A stretch of DNA of 64,000 nucleotides from Deefgea piscis (GTDB lineage: Bacteria; Pseudomonadota; Gammaproteobacteria; Burkholderiales; Chitinibacteraceae): NCBI RefSeq assembly GCF_013284055.1, contig NZ_CP054143.1, positions 2,232,001-2,296,000 of the forward strand. Direction: 5' to 3'. Positions 27,676 to 35,926 of this stretch are shown piece by piece. Position numbers and translations under genes: made by a program. Position 1 is the first letter of the stretch. Each line of letters starts with the position of its first letter. The notes beneath the pieces are model-generated. The model was not told the DNA's origin. It did no database searches and saw only the letters and a list, made by a program, of their open reading frames with translations.

Positions 27676-28871
27676 GGCAATACCCCAAGTGTTTGTAAAT
27701 ATCGTGAATCGGCACGGCCCAGTTCTAATTCGGCGCGCTGCACGGCAAAGCCGCGCTCAAGAAAATCACTTTGCGCGGTCAAAAAAGCCGTCAAACTGGT
27801 TTGTCCGGCGCGGTAGCTGCGTTGTTGCCATTGCCATGCTTGCGTCGCCAGTTGTAAACGCTGTTGCGCCATTTGCAATTGCTGATTCGCCAGCGTCAGT
27901 GCGTGGTGCGCCATTTGCTGCTGAGTGCTGATTTGCCGCTCAGTACGCTGTACTTGCGTTTGTGCGCTGATCAATTCGCTATTGGCGCTTGTGACGCGGG
28001 CTTGAGTGCGTCCCTCGGCGCCAAACGGAATACGCATGGAGATTTTGCCGCGATTTTTGTAGTCCTCATCCGGCGCGCCACGTTCACGCGTTAGGCTAAG
28101 CGCCAGCTCGGGCGTGTCGCGGGTGTCGTATTGCGCTTGTGCCAATTGTGCCAGCGCTAACTCGGTCTGCGCTTGTAAAACTTGGCGCTGTGGATGAACC
28201 ATCGTTTCGAGCGCAAGAGGGCGCGTCTCGGGCTGATCCGGTAACGGGATGTCACCGGCTAGCGCCTGAAACTGCTGCAAACTGTCGTTCAATTGCTGCG
28301 CGCTGAGCGCCAATTGCAACTGTGCTTCTAGCCATGCTTGATGGGCTAGATTGACATCGAGCGGAGCAACTTCACCGGCTTGAAGCTGGCGCTGTAAATC
28401 GTGGTGTATTTTTTCTAAGGCCAGCAGTTTTTGCTGCGCGCTGTCTTGCGCCAGTTTGGCCAAACGAGCGCTCCAAACGGCCTCACGTAGCGCACCGGCC
28501 AGCGCCCAGCGGCTGAGCATCCACTGGCTTTGTTCGAGCTTGGTCAATTGATTGACTTGCGCCAAGAGGCGATCTTTTTGCCCCCATTGCCACAAAGGAA
28601 TGCCCAGCTCGGCTTCATATTCACGCGAGCCTTGGCTTGGCGATAAGTTGTCGTCGAGCGAATTGCTACCCGAAAGCGTGAGCGATAAGGGCTCTGGTGT
28701 TATCGACTGCGCATGACGCAGCGCGCTCAGTGCTTTGCGTTGCTGCGCCGTTTGTACTGGCGCATCGATTTGGCTGGCCAGCGCAAAGGCTTCTTTGATC
28801 GTTGCCGCGTGTGCGGGCAACGCGATCAATGTGCACCACAAAATGGGCGCATAAAATCGTTTTGATTGCAT
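27672..28871 (-). CDS. TolC-family outer-membrane channel (CzcC/CusC-like)
   Basis: 399 residues from ATG 28871. The signal peptide MQSKRFYAPILWCTLIALPAHA is followed by long Gln/Ala/Leu-rich helices with two TolC-type repeats (ALREAVWSARLAKLAQ and LELGRADSRYLQTLGVLP near the end). It has no lipobox Cys. It is the exit duct for the RND pump and the first gene of the overlapping four-gene block. The start 30 nt upstream (28901) is inside an inverted repeat and less likely. Confidence 0.83.
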   Translation of the reverse strand: MQSKRFYAPILWCTLIALPAHAATIKEAFALASQIDAPVQTAQQRKALSALRHAQSITPEPLSLTLSGSNSLDDNLSPSQGSREYEAELGIPLWQWGQKDRLLAQVNQLTKLEQSQWMLSRWALAGALREAVWSARLAKLAQDSAQQKLLALEKIHHDLQRQLQAGEVAPLDVNLAHQAWLEAQLQLALSAQQLNDSLQQFQALAGDIPLPDQPETRPLALETMVHPQRQVLQAQTELALAQLAQAQYDTRDTPELALSLTRERGAPDEDYKNRGKISMRIPFGAEGRTQARVTSANSELISAQTQVQRTERQISTQQQMAHHALTLANQQLQMAQQRLQLATQAWQWQQRSYRAGQTSLTAFLTAQSDFLERGFAVQRAELELGRADSRYLQTLGVLP

Positions 28872-28901
28872 GGTGTACCTATCATCATGTCTACAGAACA
28901 T

Positions 28902-28924
28902 CGGCCAATAGCGTGTATTGGCCG
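28902..28924. promoter_or_regulatory. Inverted repeat before the TolC-like gene
   Basis: Perfect 9-bp arms CGGCCAATA (28902-28910) and TATTGGCCG (28916-28924) with a 5-nt spacer, 31 bp before the start of the TolC-like gene. No T-run follows on the minus strand, so an operator or RNA-stability hairpin is more likely than a terminator. Confidence 0.4.
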
Positions 28925-29063
28925 GTCAGTAAGAAAAGACGCATCAGTCGCCGCAGATTCAATCCTCTGGCCGCAAAAAAGCGCAGCAAATTAACGCGAT
29001 ACGCGCGTAATTTCGCTAAGTCATCCGCGAAAAAGCCAGAGCAATTAAAAAATAGGTCGGAAA

Positions 29064-29081
29064 CGCGCCTGATTAGGCGCG
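29064..29081 (-). terminator. Hairpin overlapping the stop of the small His-rich gene
   Basis: Arms CGCGCCT (29064-29070) and AGGCGCG (29075-29081) include the TAA stop of the gene at 29073-29477. On the minus strand the hairpin is followed by TTTCC and, 10 nt later, ATTTTTTAATT. It may limit read-through into the TolC-like gene about 200 bp downstream. Confidence 0.4.
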
Positions 29082-29477
29082 CAATTTAGGCGGGTCTTCG
29101 AGCGGGGCTAGCGTCACACTGCATAAGGTGGCAGGTGCAGCATCCACCAAGATGGCAGAGAAAAGCGGTATTGCAAACAAAGGGTCCAGCAAAATGGAGT
29201 TAAGGCTGGTTTGGCACGCTTTGGCGCAATCGGTGGTTGTCACCGGCATTGGCTCATGCACATGAACACTTTGCTGACCAAAAAGACCGAGATGAATATG
29301 CAGCTGCTCGCTGCTTGGGGTCTGGCTTAAGTGGGGTGCGCTGGCATCATGTTGATGCGCGGCATGCTCAGTATGAGCGCTGGCTATTTTTGCATACGCA
29401 GGCATCTGTGCCAGCACGGAATTAACTGGCAGCACCAAGGCCAACACGCAAAAAAAGAAGAGACGCAGCGATTTCAT
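29073..29477 (-). CDS. Small His-rich exported protein (DUF2946-like)
   Basis: 134 residues. A signal peptide MKSLRLFFFCVLALVLPVNSVLA is followed by a His-rich stretch (HTEHAAHQHD, later HIHLG and HVHEP), a CAKAC pair, a hydrophobic segment LLDPLFAIPLFSAILVD and the end DPPKLRA. The size, the histidines and the closing PP..RA resemble DUF2946-type proteins found with copper resistance genes. Binding or sensing of periplasmic metal is inferred. It lies ~200 bp upstream of the efflux operon on the same strand. Confidence 0.6.
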   Translation of the reverse strand: MKSLRLFFFCVLALVLPVNSVLAQMPAYAKIASAHTEHAAHQHDASAPHLSQTPSSEQLHIHLGLFGQQSVHVHEPMPVTTTDCAKACQTSLNSILLDPLFAIPLFSAILVDAAPATLCSVTLAPLEDPPKLRA

Positions 29478-29855
29478 CCCATGAGCTTACATTAATGCAA
29501 ATCGCATGTATAGCAGCAGCTGACGCCAACTTAAAAACTAAAAGCATTTATTTCTAAGCTAACTGGGTTCAAAAATGCAGTATGAATTGAATGCTTACTG
29601 CCGTTCGGTCATGCCGGTGATTTTGCTTTATTCATCTGGCGATATATTCTCTGCGCAATAGCGGCAGTAGTTAATACTCACAAACGTATTTCTTACTTGG
29701 GCCTTTGCTCTATGATTTCGTAAGGGATAATATCGACCAAGAAAAGCGTGTTTCGTCGTGAATCAAGGTGCGGGTATCGTCATCCTCTGAATCACAACAA
29801 GTGATAAGCAATATCAATGCGAACTGCTAAGCCGGTTGCGGCGAAGGAACACAAT
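29478..29855. other. Gene-free stretch between divergent genes
   Basis: About 380 bp between the minus-strand His-rich gene and the plus-strand membrane pair. It must hold both promoters. The only structure noted is a short palindrome ATGCGATTTGCAT near 29497-29509, just before the His-rich gene start. No CueR-type dyad with 19-bp spacing is seen. Confidence 0.4.
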
Positions 29856-30458
29856 ATGGCGGCAAAGAATTTCTTTAAGGATAATTTCGTACTAATCATC
29901 GGATTGGCCTTGCCGGTGCTACTGATGATTGGGTTTATGGTGGCTAGCGCTTTACCCGCTTCGGGGGAGCCGCCGAAATACAGTCTCGTTTTCAGTATTA
30001 ACGATTACCGCAGCAATCAATCAATGCCGATTTCGGCGAACCTAGTCGTAAAAAATGGTGTGTTAATGGCGCAGTACACCCAGCTAAAAGACCGTAATAA
30101 CAACTATGGTTCCTACTGGCCAAAGTTGTATTTATTCGATGCGAAGACACAAGGAGTACGCGAGCTGGAGTTTGGCCTGCCTAATGCCGCTGATCAAATC
30201 AGCGGCACCCGTGAAGAAGTCGTTCAGAGCACGAAAGGCTTGAAACTGTCGACCGAGCTAAAATCGCCGGATGGTTACGAATTGAGTGACCGCTATCAAC
30301 ACCGTGGGCTGTTCAACGAGATCTTCTTCGGCTGGGGTCGTAGTTCGAGCAATAGCATGATTAGCAACGGATCACGCAATGTAAAATTGTCGCCAGACGA
30401 CGGGCGCACTTATTTTTACAGCGGACAGGCGCAATTTATTGGCTGGGTTATTCCATGA
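29856..30458 (+). CDS. Membrane-anchored protein, partner of DUF2157 protein
   Basis: 200 residues from ATG 29856 (AAGGA 7 nt upstream; the ATG at 29817 lacks a site). An N-terminal membrane anchor (FVLIIGLALPVLLMIGFMVASAL) is followed by an extracytoplasmic beta-rich domain starting PPKYSLVFSINDYRSN. In many bacteria a DUF2157 gene is paired with a GDYxxLxY-domain protein; the NDY here may correspond, but the full motif is not present. Its stop overlaps the next start by 4 bp (ATGA), so the two are coupled. Function unknown. Confidence 0.65.
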   Translation: MAAKNFFKDNFVLIIGLALPVLLMIGFMVASALPASGEPPKYSLVFSINDYRSNQSMPISANLVVKNGVLMAQYTQLKDRNNNYGSYWPKLYLFDAKTQGVRELEFGLPNAADQISGTREEVVQSTKGLKLSTELKSPDGYELSDRYQHRGLFNEIFFGWGRSSSNSMISNGSRNVKLSPDDGRTYFYSGQAQFIGWVIP

Positions 30459-31396
30459 TGACAAACCGAGACGATGCACTCAATGACATCATTGCGCTGA
30501 TGAAAAACCACGCGATAACGATTGATGAAATCACGGGCGCTTTACACGACAGCGCCGAAGTCCAGGCGAAAAAGGGCAGTAGCATTCTCGCGCGCCTATT
30601 CGGATATATCGGCGGTTTATTCATTGTTTCAGGCGTGGCCTATTTTATCGGTATGCAGTGGGACGAAATGGGCACGGTTGCGCGAATTTTGGCCACGTTG
30701 GGCTTGGGCTACTGCGTATTTATCATGGCCATTACTTGTACTACGCGGCCTAGTCTCGAAAAAGCGGCAACACCATTATTTCTGCTGGCTGCGCTGCTAC
30801 AGCCAACTGGCATTTTGGTGACGCTGAATGAGTTTTCGCGTGGTGGTAACCCTGCGCATGGCATGCTGTTTATGTGTTGCGTGATGGCGATACAACAAGG
30901 GTTTACGTTTTGGGCTAAGGATCGTACGGTGCTGGCATTCACGACGATCTTCTTTGGCGCCTTCTTTTTCGCCATTGCTTTTGATTTGATGCAGGTTGAT
31001 GCGAACCTGATCGGCGTTGTTATGGGGCTGTCACTCACCTGTATCGGCTGGAGTCTTGGCAAATCTAAGCACCAGTCTTTAGCGCCGATCTGCTATTTAT
31101 TTGGGTCGATGATGTTCCTGTGTGCGATGGGCGACTGGCTGCGCAATACGCCAATTGAAATCCTTTTCCTTGGTCTAGCCTGCGGCACTATTTTTCTATC
31201 GACCGTGGTGCGCTCGGGCGCGCTGCTGACCGTGGGTACATTGGCTACGCTAGCTTATGTCGGTTATTTCATGAATAAGCATTTTGCGGATAGTCTTGCT
31301 GGGCCTATCGGCTTGGTGCTGTTGGGCGTGTTGCTGATTGGCGCGGGTGTGCTGGCAGTTAGAATCAACAACAAATACATCAAGCAAACAGGCTAG
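30455..31396 (+). CDS. DUF2157-like multi-spanning membrane protein
   Basis: 313 residues. A ~45-residue soluble N-terminal helix region (DALNDIIALMKNHAITIDEITGAL) precedes about nine membrane segments beginning LFGYIGGLFIVSGVAYFIGMQW, the style of DUF2157 proteins. The function is unknown. It is translationally coupled to the anchored protein before it. Confidence 0.65.
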   Translation: MMTNRDDALNDIIALMKNHAITIDEITGALHDSAEVQAKKGSSILARLFGYIGGLFIVSGVAYFIGMQWDEMGTVARILATLGLGYCVFIMAITCTTRPSLEKAATPLFLLAALLQPTGILVTLNEFSRGGNPAHGMLFMCCVMAIQQGFTFWAKDRTVLAFTTIFFGAFFFAIAFDLMQVDANLIGVVMGLSLTCIGWSLGKSKHQSLAPICYLFGSMMFLCAMGDWLRNTPIEILFLGLACGTIFLSTVVRSGALLTVGTLATLAYVGYFMNKHFADSLAGPIGLVLLGVLLIGAGVLAVRINNKYIKQTG

Positions 31397-31594
31397 GCGC
31401 CGCAACCGGTTGATGTGCCGTCTTTCGTGTAACCGTTTTGGAATCATGACTGAATCGCTCTGGTTTTTCTAGCGACTGCTGAGCGCTTTGAGATACGGAT
31501 TTTTATGCGCTACAGGGGATGGCCCATTATTGAAACTATGGCTGCGCTTGGGGGGTAAATCATCCTAATATGTGGCGATAGTTGACCATTTCAC

Positions 31595-31620
31595 GCGGCA
31601 CTAACGATTGTTAGTGCCGC
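31595..31620 (-). terminator. Perfect hairpin after the LysR gene
   Basis: Arms GCGGCACTAAC (31595-31605) and GTTAGTGCCGC (31610-31620) with loop GATT, 24 bp after the LysR stop on the minus strand. No T-run follows on that strand. The plus-strand side has TAAAAAG. It is probably an mRNA 3' end shared by the converging transcripts. Confidence 0.55.
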
Positions 31621-31643
31621 TAAAAAGTAGATTTCATCAAAAT

Positions 31644-32579
31644 TCATTCCCACATTTTGACCTGCTCAGGTTTTGCAAACCAACTCAGTAGAAAATCCAC
31701 CAATGCTCGCACCTTGGCTGGCTGAGGTAATCTTTGCGGGTAAATCATATACATAGCCTGGCCGTGCAACTGATATTCAGGCAACACCCGTTGCAGCCGA
31801 TGATTTTCTACATCAGCAGCCGCTAGATAGCTAGGTAAACGCGCTACGCCAGCCCCTTGCAATGCAAAATTACGCAACAAGCCATAGTCATTTGCCTGAT
31901 ACGGTGCACTGACTTCCGCTACATATAGCTCACCCGAGCGGCTCAGTTCCCAGCGCTGCGGCTGCGCAAAATGCATATTGATAATGCATGGCAACCGAGT
32001 TAGCTGCTCAGGATGCGTCAATGGGGGATATTTAGCCAAAAACGCAGGGGTAGCCAGTAGCCAGTCATAGACCAAAGCCAGAGGTCGGCTCACGAGGCGT
32101 TCGGGTGGCGCCAAATTGGCGCGAATTGCTAAATCATAGCCATCGGCTTCCAAGTCACGCGGGGTGGTCGACAAATCAAGCTCAACGGTGACATGGGGAT
32201 ATTGTTCCCGAAAATCCATTAATGCTTTAGCCATAAACACGCCACCAAAACTCGTTGGTACCGTTAAGCGTAAATGCCCAGCCACGGTCTGACCATGTTC
32301 TTGCAAGGCTTGGTTTGCCGCCTGCATTCGTAATTGCCAATCTTGGCAATGCGCCAGATACACTTTGCCCGCCTCAGTGAGGTTCAGCCGCCGTGTCGTG
32401 CGGTAGAGTAATTGCGTTCCTAGCGCACGCTCCAGCTGCTGCACTTGCTTGCTTAACAAGGCCTTGGAAACACCAAGTGCGTTGGCGGCGGCGGTAAAGC
32501 TACCGTGGCTCATTACAGCAGCAAATGCCATGGCCCATGGCCAAAGCTGCTGTTCATCGATGCGATTGATTGTCGCCAT
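31644..32579 (-). CDS. LysR-family transcriptional regulator
   Basis: 311 residues. The N-terminal winged helix (FAAVMSHGSFTAAANALGVSKALLSKQVQQLERALG) is followed by the LysR effector-binding fold (TVAGHLRLTVPTSFGGVFM; then RLPCIINM, GAGVARLPSYL). The gene is divergent from an SDR gene, with a 144-bp shared gap, the classical layout for LysR control of its neighbour. Effector unknown. The closest general type is the CrgA/YafC-like group. Confidence 0.88.
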   Translation of the reverse strand: MATINRIDEQQLWPWAMAFAAVMSHGSFTAAANALGVSKALLSKQVQQLERALGTQLLYRTTRRLNLTEAGKVYLAHCQDWQLRMQAANQALQEHGQTVAGHLRLTVPTSFGGVFMAKALMDFREQYPHVTVELDLSTTPRDLEADGYDLAIRANLAPPERLVSRPLALVYDWLLATPAFLAKYPPLTHPEQLTRLPCIINMHFAQPQRWELSRSGELYVAEVSAPYQANDYGLLRNFALQGAGVARLPSYLAAADVENHRLQRVLPEYQLHGQAMYMIYPQRLPQPAKVRALVDFLLSWFAKPEQVKMWE

Positions 32580-32723
32580 AGCGTTAACAATGAATCAATA
32601 AAAGCCTAGTTTATCGTAAATGTAGCGCCAGATATGATGAATTCATTAACAACCGTTCAATCAAGCTCGACAAATACACCACGACCTTCAAACGAACTTG
32701 ATAACCACTGATGGAGAAAACAA

Positions 32724-33323
32724 ATGAGAATTTTATTAATCGGCGCGCACGGCACAATCGGACAGGCCATCCAAACTGAGCTTTCACCCCGTCACGAGAT
32801 CATCACCGCCGGTCGCAATAGTGGTGAAGTTCGTGTCGATCTGAAAGACTTTGCCTCGGTGCAGGCCATGTATGCTCAAGTGGGCGCCGTTGATGCTGTC
32901 ATTGCAGCGGCAGGCAATCTGCACTTTGGCCCTCTAGCCGATATGACACCGGAGCTAATGGGAATCGGCATTGCTGATAAATTAATGGGGCAAGTTAACT
33001 TGGTATTGGCTGGTCAACATGTATTGAATGATGGTGGCAGCTTCACTTTAACCAGTGGCGTACTGTCTCACGACCCCATTGTCTACGGTAGTAGCGGCAG
33101 CATGGTTAATGCGGGTATTGATGGTTTTGTCATTGGTGCGGCGATTGAATTGGCGCGTGGCCTGCGTATTAATGCGATTAGCCCGACAGTGCTCACTGAA
33201 TCGCTGTCCGGATATGGCCCTTATTTCCGTGGTTTTGCTTCAGTGGATGCCGCAAAAGTCGCGCTTGCTTTTAGTAAAAGCGTCGAAGGGCAACAAACAG
33301 GTAAAATCTACCACGTTCAATAA
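32724..33323 (+). CDS. Short-chain dehydrogenase/reductase-like protein lacking YxxxK
   Basis: 199 residues. The Rossmann nucleotide motif GAHGTIGQ (residues 7-14), the NAD(P)-fold piece VIAAAGN and the family-typical later segments (RINAISPTVL) are clear. The active-site region has LTSGVLSHDP then VYGSSGSMVNAG. A Tyr is present but the YxxxK lysine is missing, so classical SDR chemistry is doubtful. Such compact (~200-residue) SDRs beside a LysR gene are common. The start has GGAGAAAAC before the ATG. It is probably regulated by the divergent LysR protein. Confidence 0.8.
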   Translation: MRILLIGAHGTIGQAIQTELSPRHEIITAGRNSGEVRVDLKDFASVQAMYAQVGAVDAVIAAAGNLHFGPLADMTPELMGIGIADKLMGQVNLVLAGQHVLNDGGSFTLTSGVLSHDPIVYGSSGSMVNAGIDGFVIGAAIELARGLRINAISPTVLTESLSGYGPYFRGFASVDAAKVALAFSKSVEGQQTGKIYHVQ

Positions 33324-33405
33324 TCTCCTTATGCAAATCACGCCGCTTGATGTGGCTGGATATGGCGCTACGCTCAATTATTTAGCGTAGCGAGCAAAAC
33401 TGATA

Positions 33406-33433
33406 ATGCCCCTTTGCAGCAAGGGGCATTTTT
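33406..33433 (+). terminator. Rho-independent terminator after the SDR gene
   Basis: Arms ATGCCCCTT (33406-33414) and AAGGGGCAT (33421-33429) followed by TTTT. An extra hairpin CGCTACGCT/AGCGTAGCG lies just before at about 33366-33393. Confidence 0.85.
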
Positions 33434-33540
33434 ATGGGGGTCAATTTCACGACTAAATTTGATTGTGCCGATCGATTCAAGTCGTTAAATTAGTTCTAGT
33501 ATGTCTGTGGTTTGCAGCTGTGGCTAAAAATGGTGGGTTA

Positions 33541-33568
33541 TAGTTAAAATTGTGGGTTATTTTAACTA
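33541..33568. repeat. AT-rich inverted repeat downstream of the barrel-like gene
   Basis: Arms TAGTTAAAAT (33541-33550) and ATTTTAACTA (33559-33568) around TGTGGGTT. GTGGGTTAT occurs twice as a direct repeat (33533 and 33553). It may serve as the 3' end of the minus-strand protease/barrel transcript. The rest of the 33434-33608 gap is AT-rich and empty. Confidence 0.45.
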
Positions 33569-33608
33569 TAAATTTTATTTAGAATGATTGGTGTAGCCAT
33601 ACTCTGAT

Positions 33609-34256
33609 TTAATTGAAACTAATATTTAAAGAAACTGATATAAATTGGTCGTATTTCGGTTTTTTATTTAGCAAGTACTTTAAGGTTTCCGCTGGTTGTA
33701 AAGTACTGCCTGCTAAACGACAGTTCACTGTTTGTACTCCTCCTATATCACCATAGTCTGCTTGGCAGGTTTTTTCTTTTAGCATGCCGCCTAAATAACT
33801 TTTCGCATATAAGCTTAGTTTTGAATTTTTTGATAAAAAAGTTTGGAACACAAATCCAAATTTAAACTTTGGATAAATTGTGTATTTCTCTCCATATTCT
33901 CCAGTGCTGCCGCCCCATATTAAACCAAAATTTTTATCTATTTTAGTTATCCACGTTAAGCTTAGATCAGTCCAGTTTGTTTTATAAAAGTTTTTAAGAT
34001 TAATTGCATCACCTAACGAGCTTTCGTAAGATACATTCCTAAAGCTATATATATTATCCGATAGCTCGGAGCCCTGTTTTAAATCATATAAAGACGTCGA
34101 TTCAAAAACATCTTGGTCGCTTTCTTGTAAATTTTCATAGATGGTATAAGTTTCAGACCTTGAAAATCCAGAGCTAAAACAAAGACATAAAAATAAAATA
34201 ATATATGCCATTATTTTACTCGTACGCCTTTGTCTTGGTGTTAATGTGATTAACAT
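33609..34256 (-). CDS. Exported, probably beta-barrel outer-membrane protein, partner of the subtilase
   Basis: 215 residues (200 if the in-frame ATG at 34211 is used, which places the signal peptide MAYIILFLCLCFSSGFS at the very start). The mature part alternates polar and hydrophobic residues in short strands (LSLTWITKI, FGLIWGG, YPKFKFGFVFQTFL, KLSLYAKSYLGG) and ends FISVSLNISFN, the pattern of a small outer-membrane beta-barrel. Two Cys (TCQADYG, VNCRLAG) could form a disulfide. It follows the subtilase stop by only 10 bp. The AT-rich composition is unlike its neighbours. No named family is recognised with certainty. Confidence 0.6.
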   Translation of the reverse strand: MLITLTPRQRRTSKIMAYIILFLCLCFSSGFSRSETYTIYENLQESDQDVFESTSLYDLKQGSELSDNIYSFRNVSYESSLGDAINLKNFYKTNWTDLSLTWITKIDKNFGLIWGGSTGEYGEKYTIYPKFKFGFVFQTFLSKNSKLSLYAKSYLGGMLKEKTCQADYGDIGGVQTVNCRLAGSTLQPAETLKYLLNKKPKYDQFISVSLNISFN

Positions 34257-34266
34257 TACGCTGACT

Positions 34267-35220
34267 TTATTTTAAGGTTACTGGTGATAAAGCTCTTGAT
34301 AAGCTTGCCTCACCTTTGCCATGTATTGAGGGGTTATAGTTTTGAATGGTATCGGTTCTAGCTGTAGTTAATAACTGCTTAGTGATTTGAGTGGCAGTCG
34401 CTTTGGTAAATTTGCTACCTAAAACTTGAGAGTACCCAGATATGATAGGCGCTGCAAATGATGTGCCATAAAGATTGGTTTTATTACCTTCCACGCCAAC
34501 CACTAAAAACTGGTTTTGTACTCTTATATCATTGCCGGCATAATTTGAATAACTCGCCATTGTTGCTTTAGATGTGGTGCTACCATTGGTATTTAATGCG
34601 CCTGCAAAAATTGCAGTTGGTGCGCCAATTAAAGCTAAGTTGAGATAGTCACTATTTCCAGCATAGGAACCATTGACAGCAACTGCATTATTGCCAGCAG
34701 CTTTTACCACGATTGCGGTGCCACTTTTTGCTGCATTGATTAAGCTGCCATGTAAATTACCAAAACCAATTTGATTTACGTTATATCCACTTCTGGCATA
34801 CAGCCCATAACTGGCATTGACTACGTTCAATCCAGTTTTTGAGAATGCGATTGCATTTTTTCCATTGAAGTCTATTCTGGTCATGTTTCCTGATGGGGCA
34901 ATTGCATTTATTTCGGCACTGGTCCATTCCCCATGTCTTTGAATTTGATTTACACCGACTAAGTTACCTGAGAATTTATTAGCACTAGAAAAATCATCAA
35001 TTACATAAACATTGGTGCCTTGGCCTTTATAGCCTTTGTCCCATGCTGCTTTTATGTCTGTGTGCATCCAATTTCTTAAAACTGGCGTTGGTGGCGCTAC
35101 ACTTTTTATTGCAGGTGTTGCTGTTGTTTCTAAATTTAAATTATCTAAAGCTGTCTCTGCTTTAACATTTAGCATAATAAAATTGCTTGTAATTAATAAT
35201 GCGAACATTTTGGTTTTCAT
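34267..35220 (-). CDS. Secreted subtilisin-like serine protease (S8 family), compact
   Basis: 317 residues from the third of three ATGs (35220), which best fits the GGGGA site; 35226 and 35223 are alternatives. The signal peptide ends near VKAE (about 21). Catalytic residues by position: Asp75 or Asp76 in VIDDFSS, His96 in QRHGEWTS, oxyanion Asn177 in KAAGNN and Ser254 in YGTSFAAP. The His motif lacks the usual HGTHVAG form, and only a short pro-region precedes the Asp, so it is an unusual, small subtilase. It is first in a two-gene unit with a barrel-like outer-membrane protein, suggesting surface or periplasmic processing of a partner. Confidence 0.8.
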   Translation of the reverse strand: MKTKMFALLITSNFIMLNVKAETALDNLNLETTATPAIKSVAPPTPVLRNWMHTDIKAAWDKGYKGQGTNVYVIDDFSSANKFSGNLVGVNQIQRHGEWTSAEINAIAPSGNMTRIDFNGKNAIAFSKTGLNVVNASYGLYARSGYNVNQIGFGNLHGSLINAAKSGTAIVVKAAGNNAVAVNGSYAGNSDYLNLALIGAPTAIFAGALNTNGSTTSKATMASYSNYAGNDIRVQNQFLVVGVEGNKTNLYGTSFAAPIISGYSQVLGSKFTKATATQITKQLLTTARTDTIQNYNPSIHGKGEASLSRALSPVTLK

Positions 35221-35226
35221 CATCAT

Positions 35227-35926
35227 TCCCCAAGGCTATTTAAAAACTAAATGTAAATTAGTATTGTCTGATATAGGTATCAAGATCGGGATGTGCCGTC
35301 CATCTTCATTTCATTGCGTGTAATTATTTGATTTATTGAGCTAGCGAAGTAAGAAATATCACAATAATTAGTAATATATTGAGATACCTTGCTGGGGAAT
35401 AATACTTAAAGCATTCTGAATGGCGGCTTAGGCGCCTATACCCTGATTAATGACGTAGAAATAACATTTTGGTTTTGGAGACGCGGCGAGCAATCGTGTC
35501 GTTGTTTAGGCTTTGCTCAGCCGCCCAACGGTTAGCGCATAAGCCGCGCAATATGCCAAACGAAACCGGATTGAATTGTTTTCGGCTCAATTTTCCGCGC
35601 TTACATCTCGTTATTGGCTCGAATACGGCTAGACATTTACCCGTGAAACGAGCCATTTAATGAACTGTAGTGAGATACTGGTTTTGGCTTTCGGTTATGA
35701 GGGATTAACCGTTCAATCAGAGCGCAGTGATGCTGCTAAAGCAATAAAAATGCGAAAGGCCGCAAACCAACAGCCCGCGGCCATCGCTGCCACGATTGAA
35801 ATCTTTCGACGACATCTCACAACTTACTTTTGCGTCAGCTATGGTACAAGTTGACACTCAAACGTCAGCTGACGGTGGTCGGCTAATGGGGCAATAAATC
35901 ATCGCTAGCAACTGATTTGCTTTCAT
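35227..35926. other. 700-bp stretch without a convincing gene
   Basis: It holds the protease promoter at its left end, a short hairpin near 35421-35436, one of two copies of a GGCCGC hairpin repeat (35754-35783) and the palindrome GTCAGCTGAC (35865-35874). The open frames here are short, have no ribosome sites and no recognisable similarity. It looks like decayed DNA. Confidence 0.45.
35754..35783. repeat. Repeat copy 1 (hairpin with GAAAGGCCGCAAACCA)
   Basis: GAAAGGCCGCAAACCA (35754-35769) recurs identically at 37504-37519. Each copy ends in GCGGCC, forming GGCCGC/GCGGCC arms. The two copies bracket the broken DUF1211 gene and the esterase gene. Confidence 0.6.

Noticed and set aside
35447-35656. 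70-codon minus-strand frame in the empty stretch
   Set aside because: No recognisable similarity or ribosome site; the plus strand is open over the same bases too, as expected for chance.
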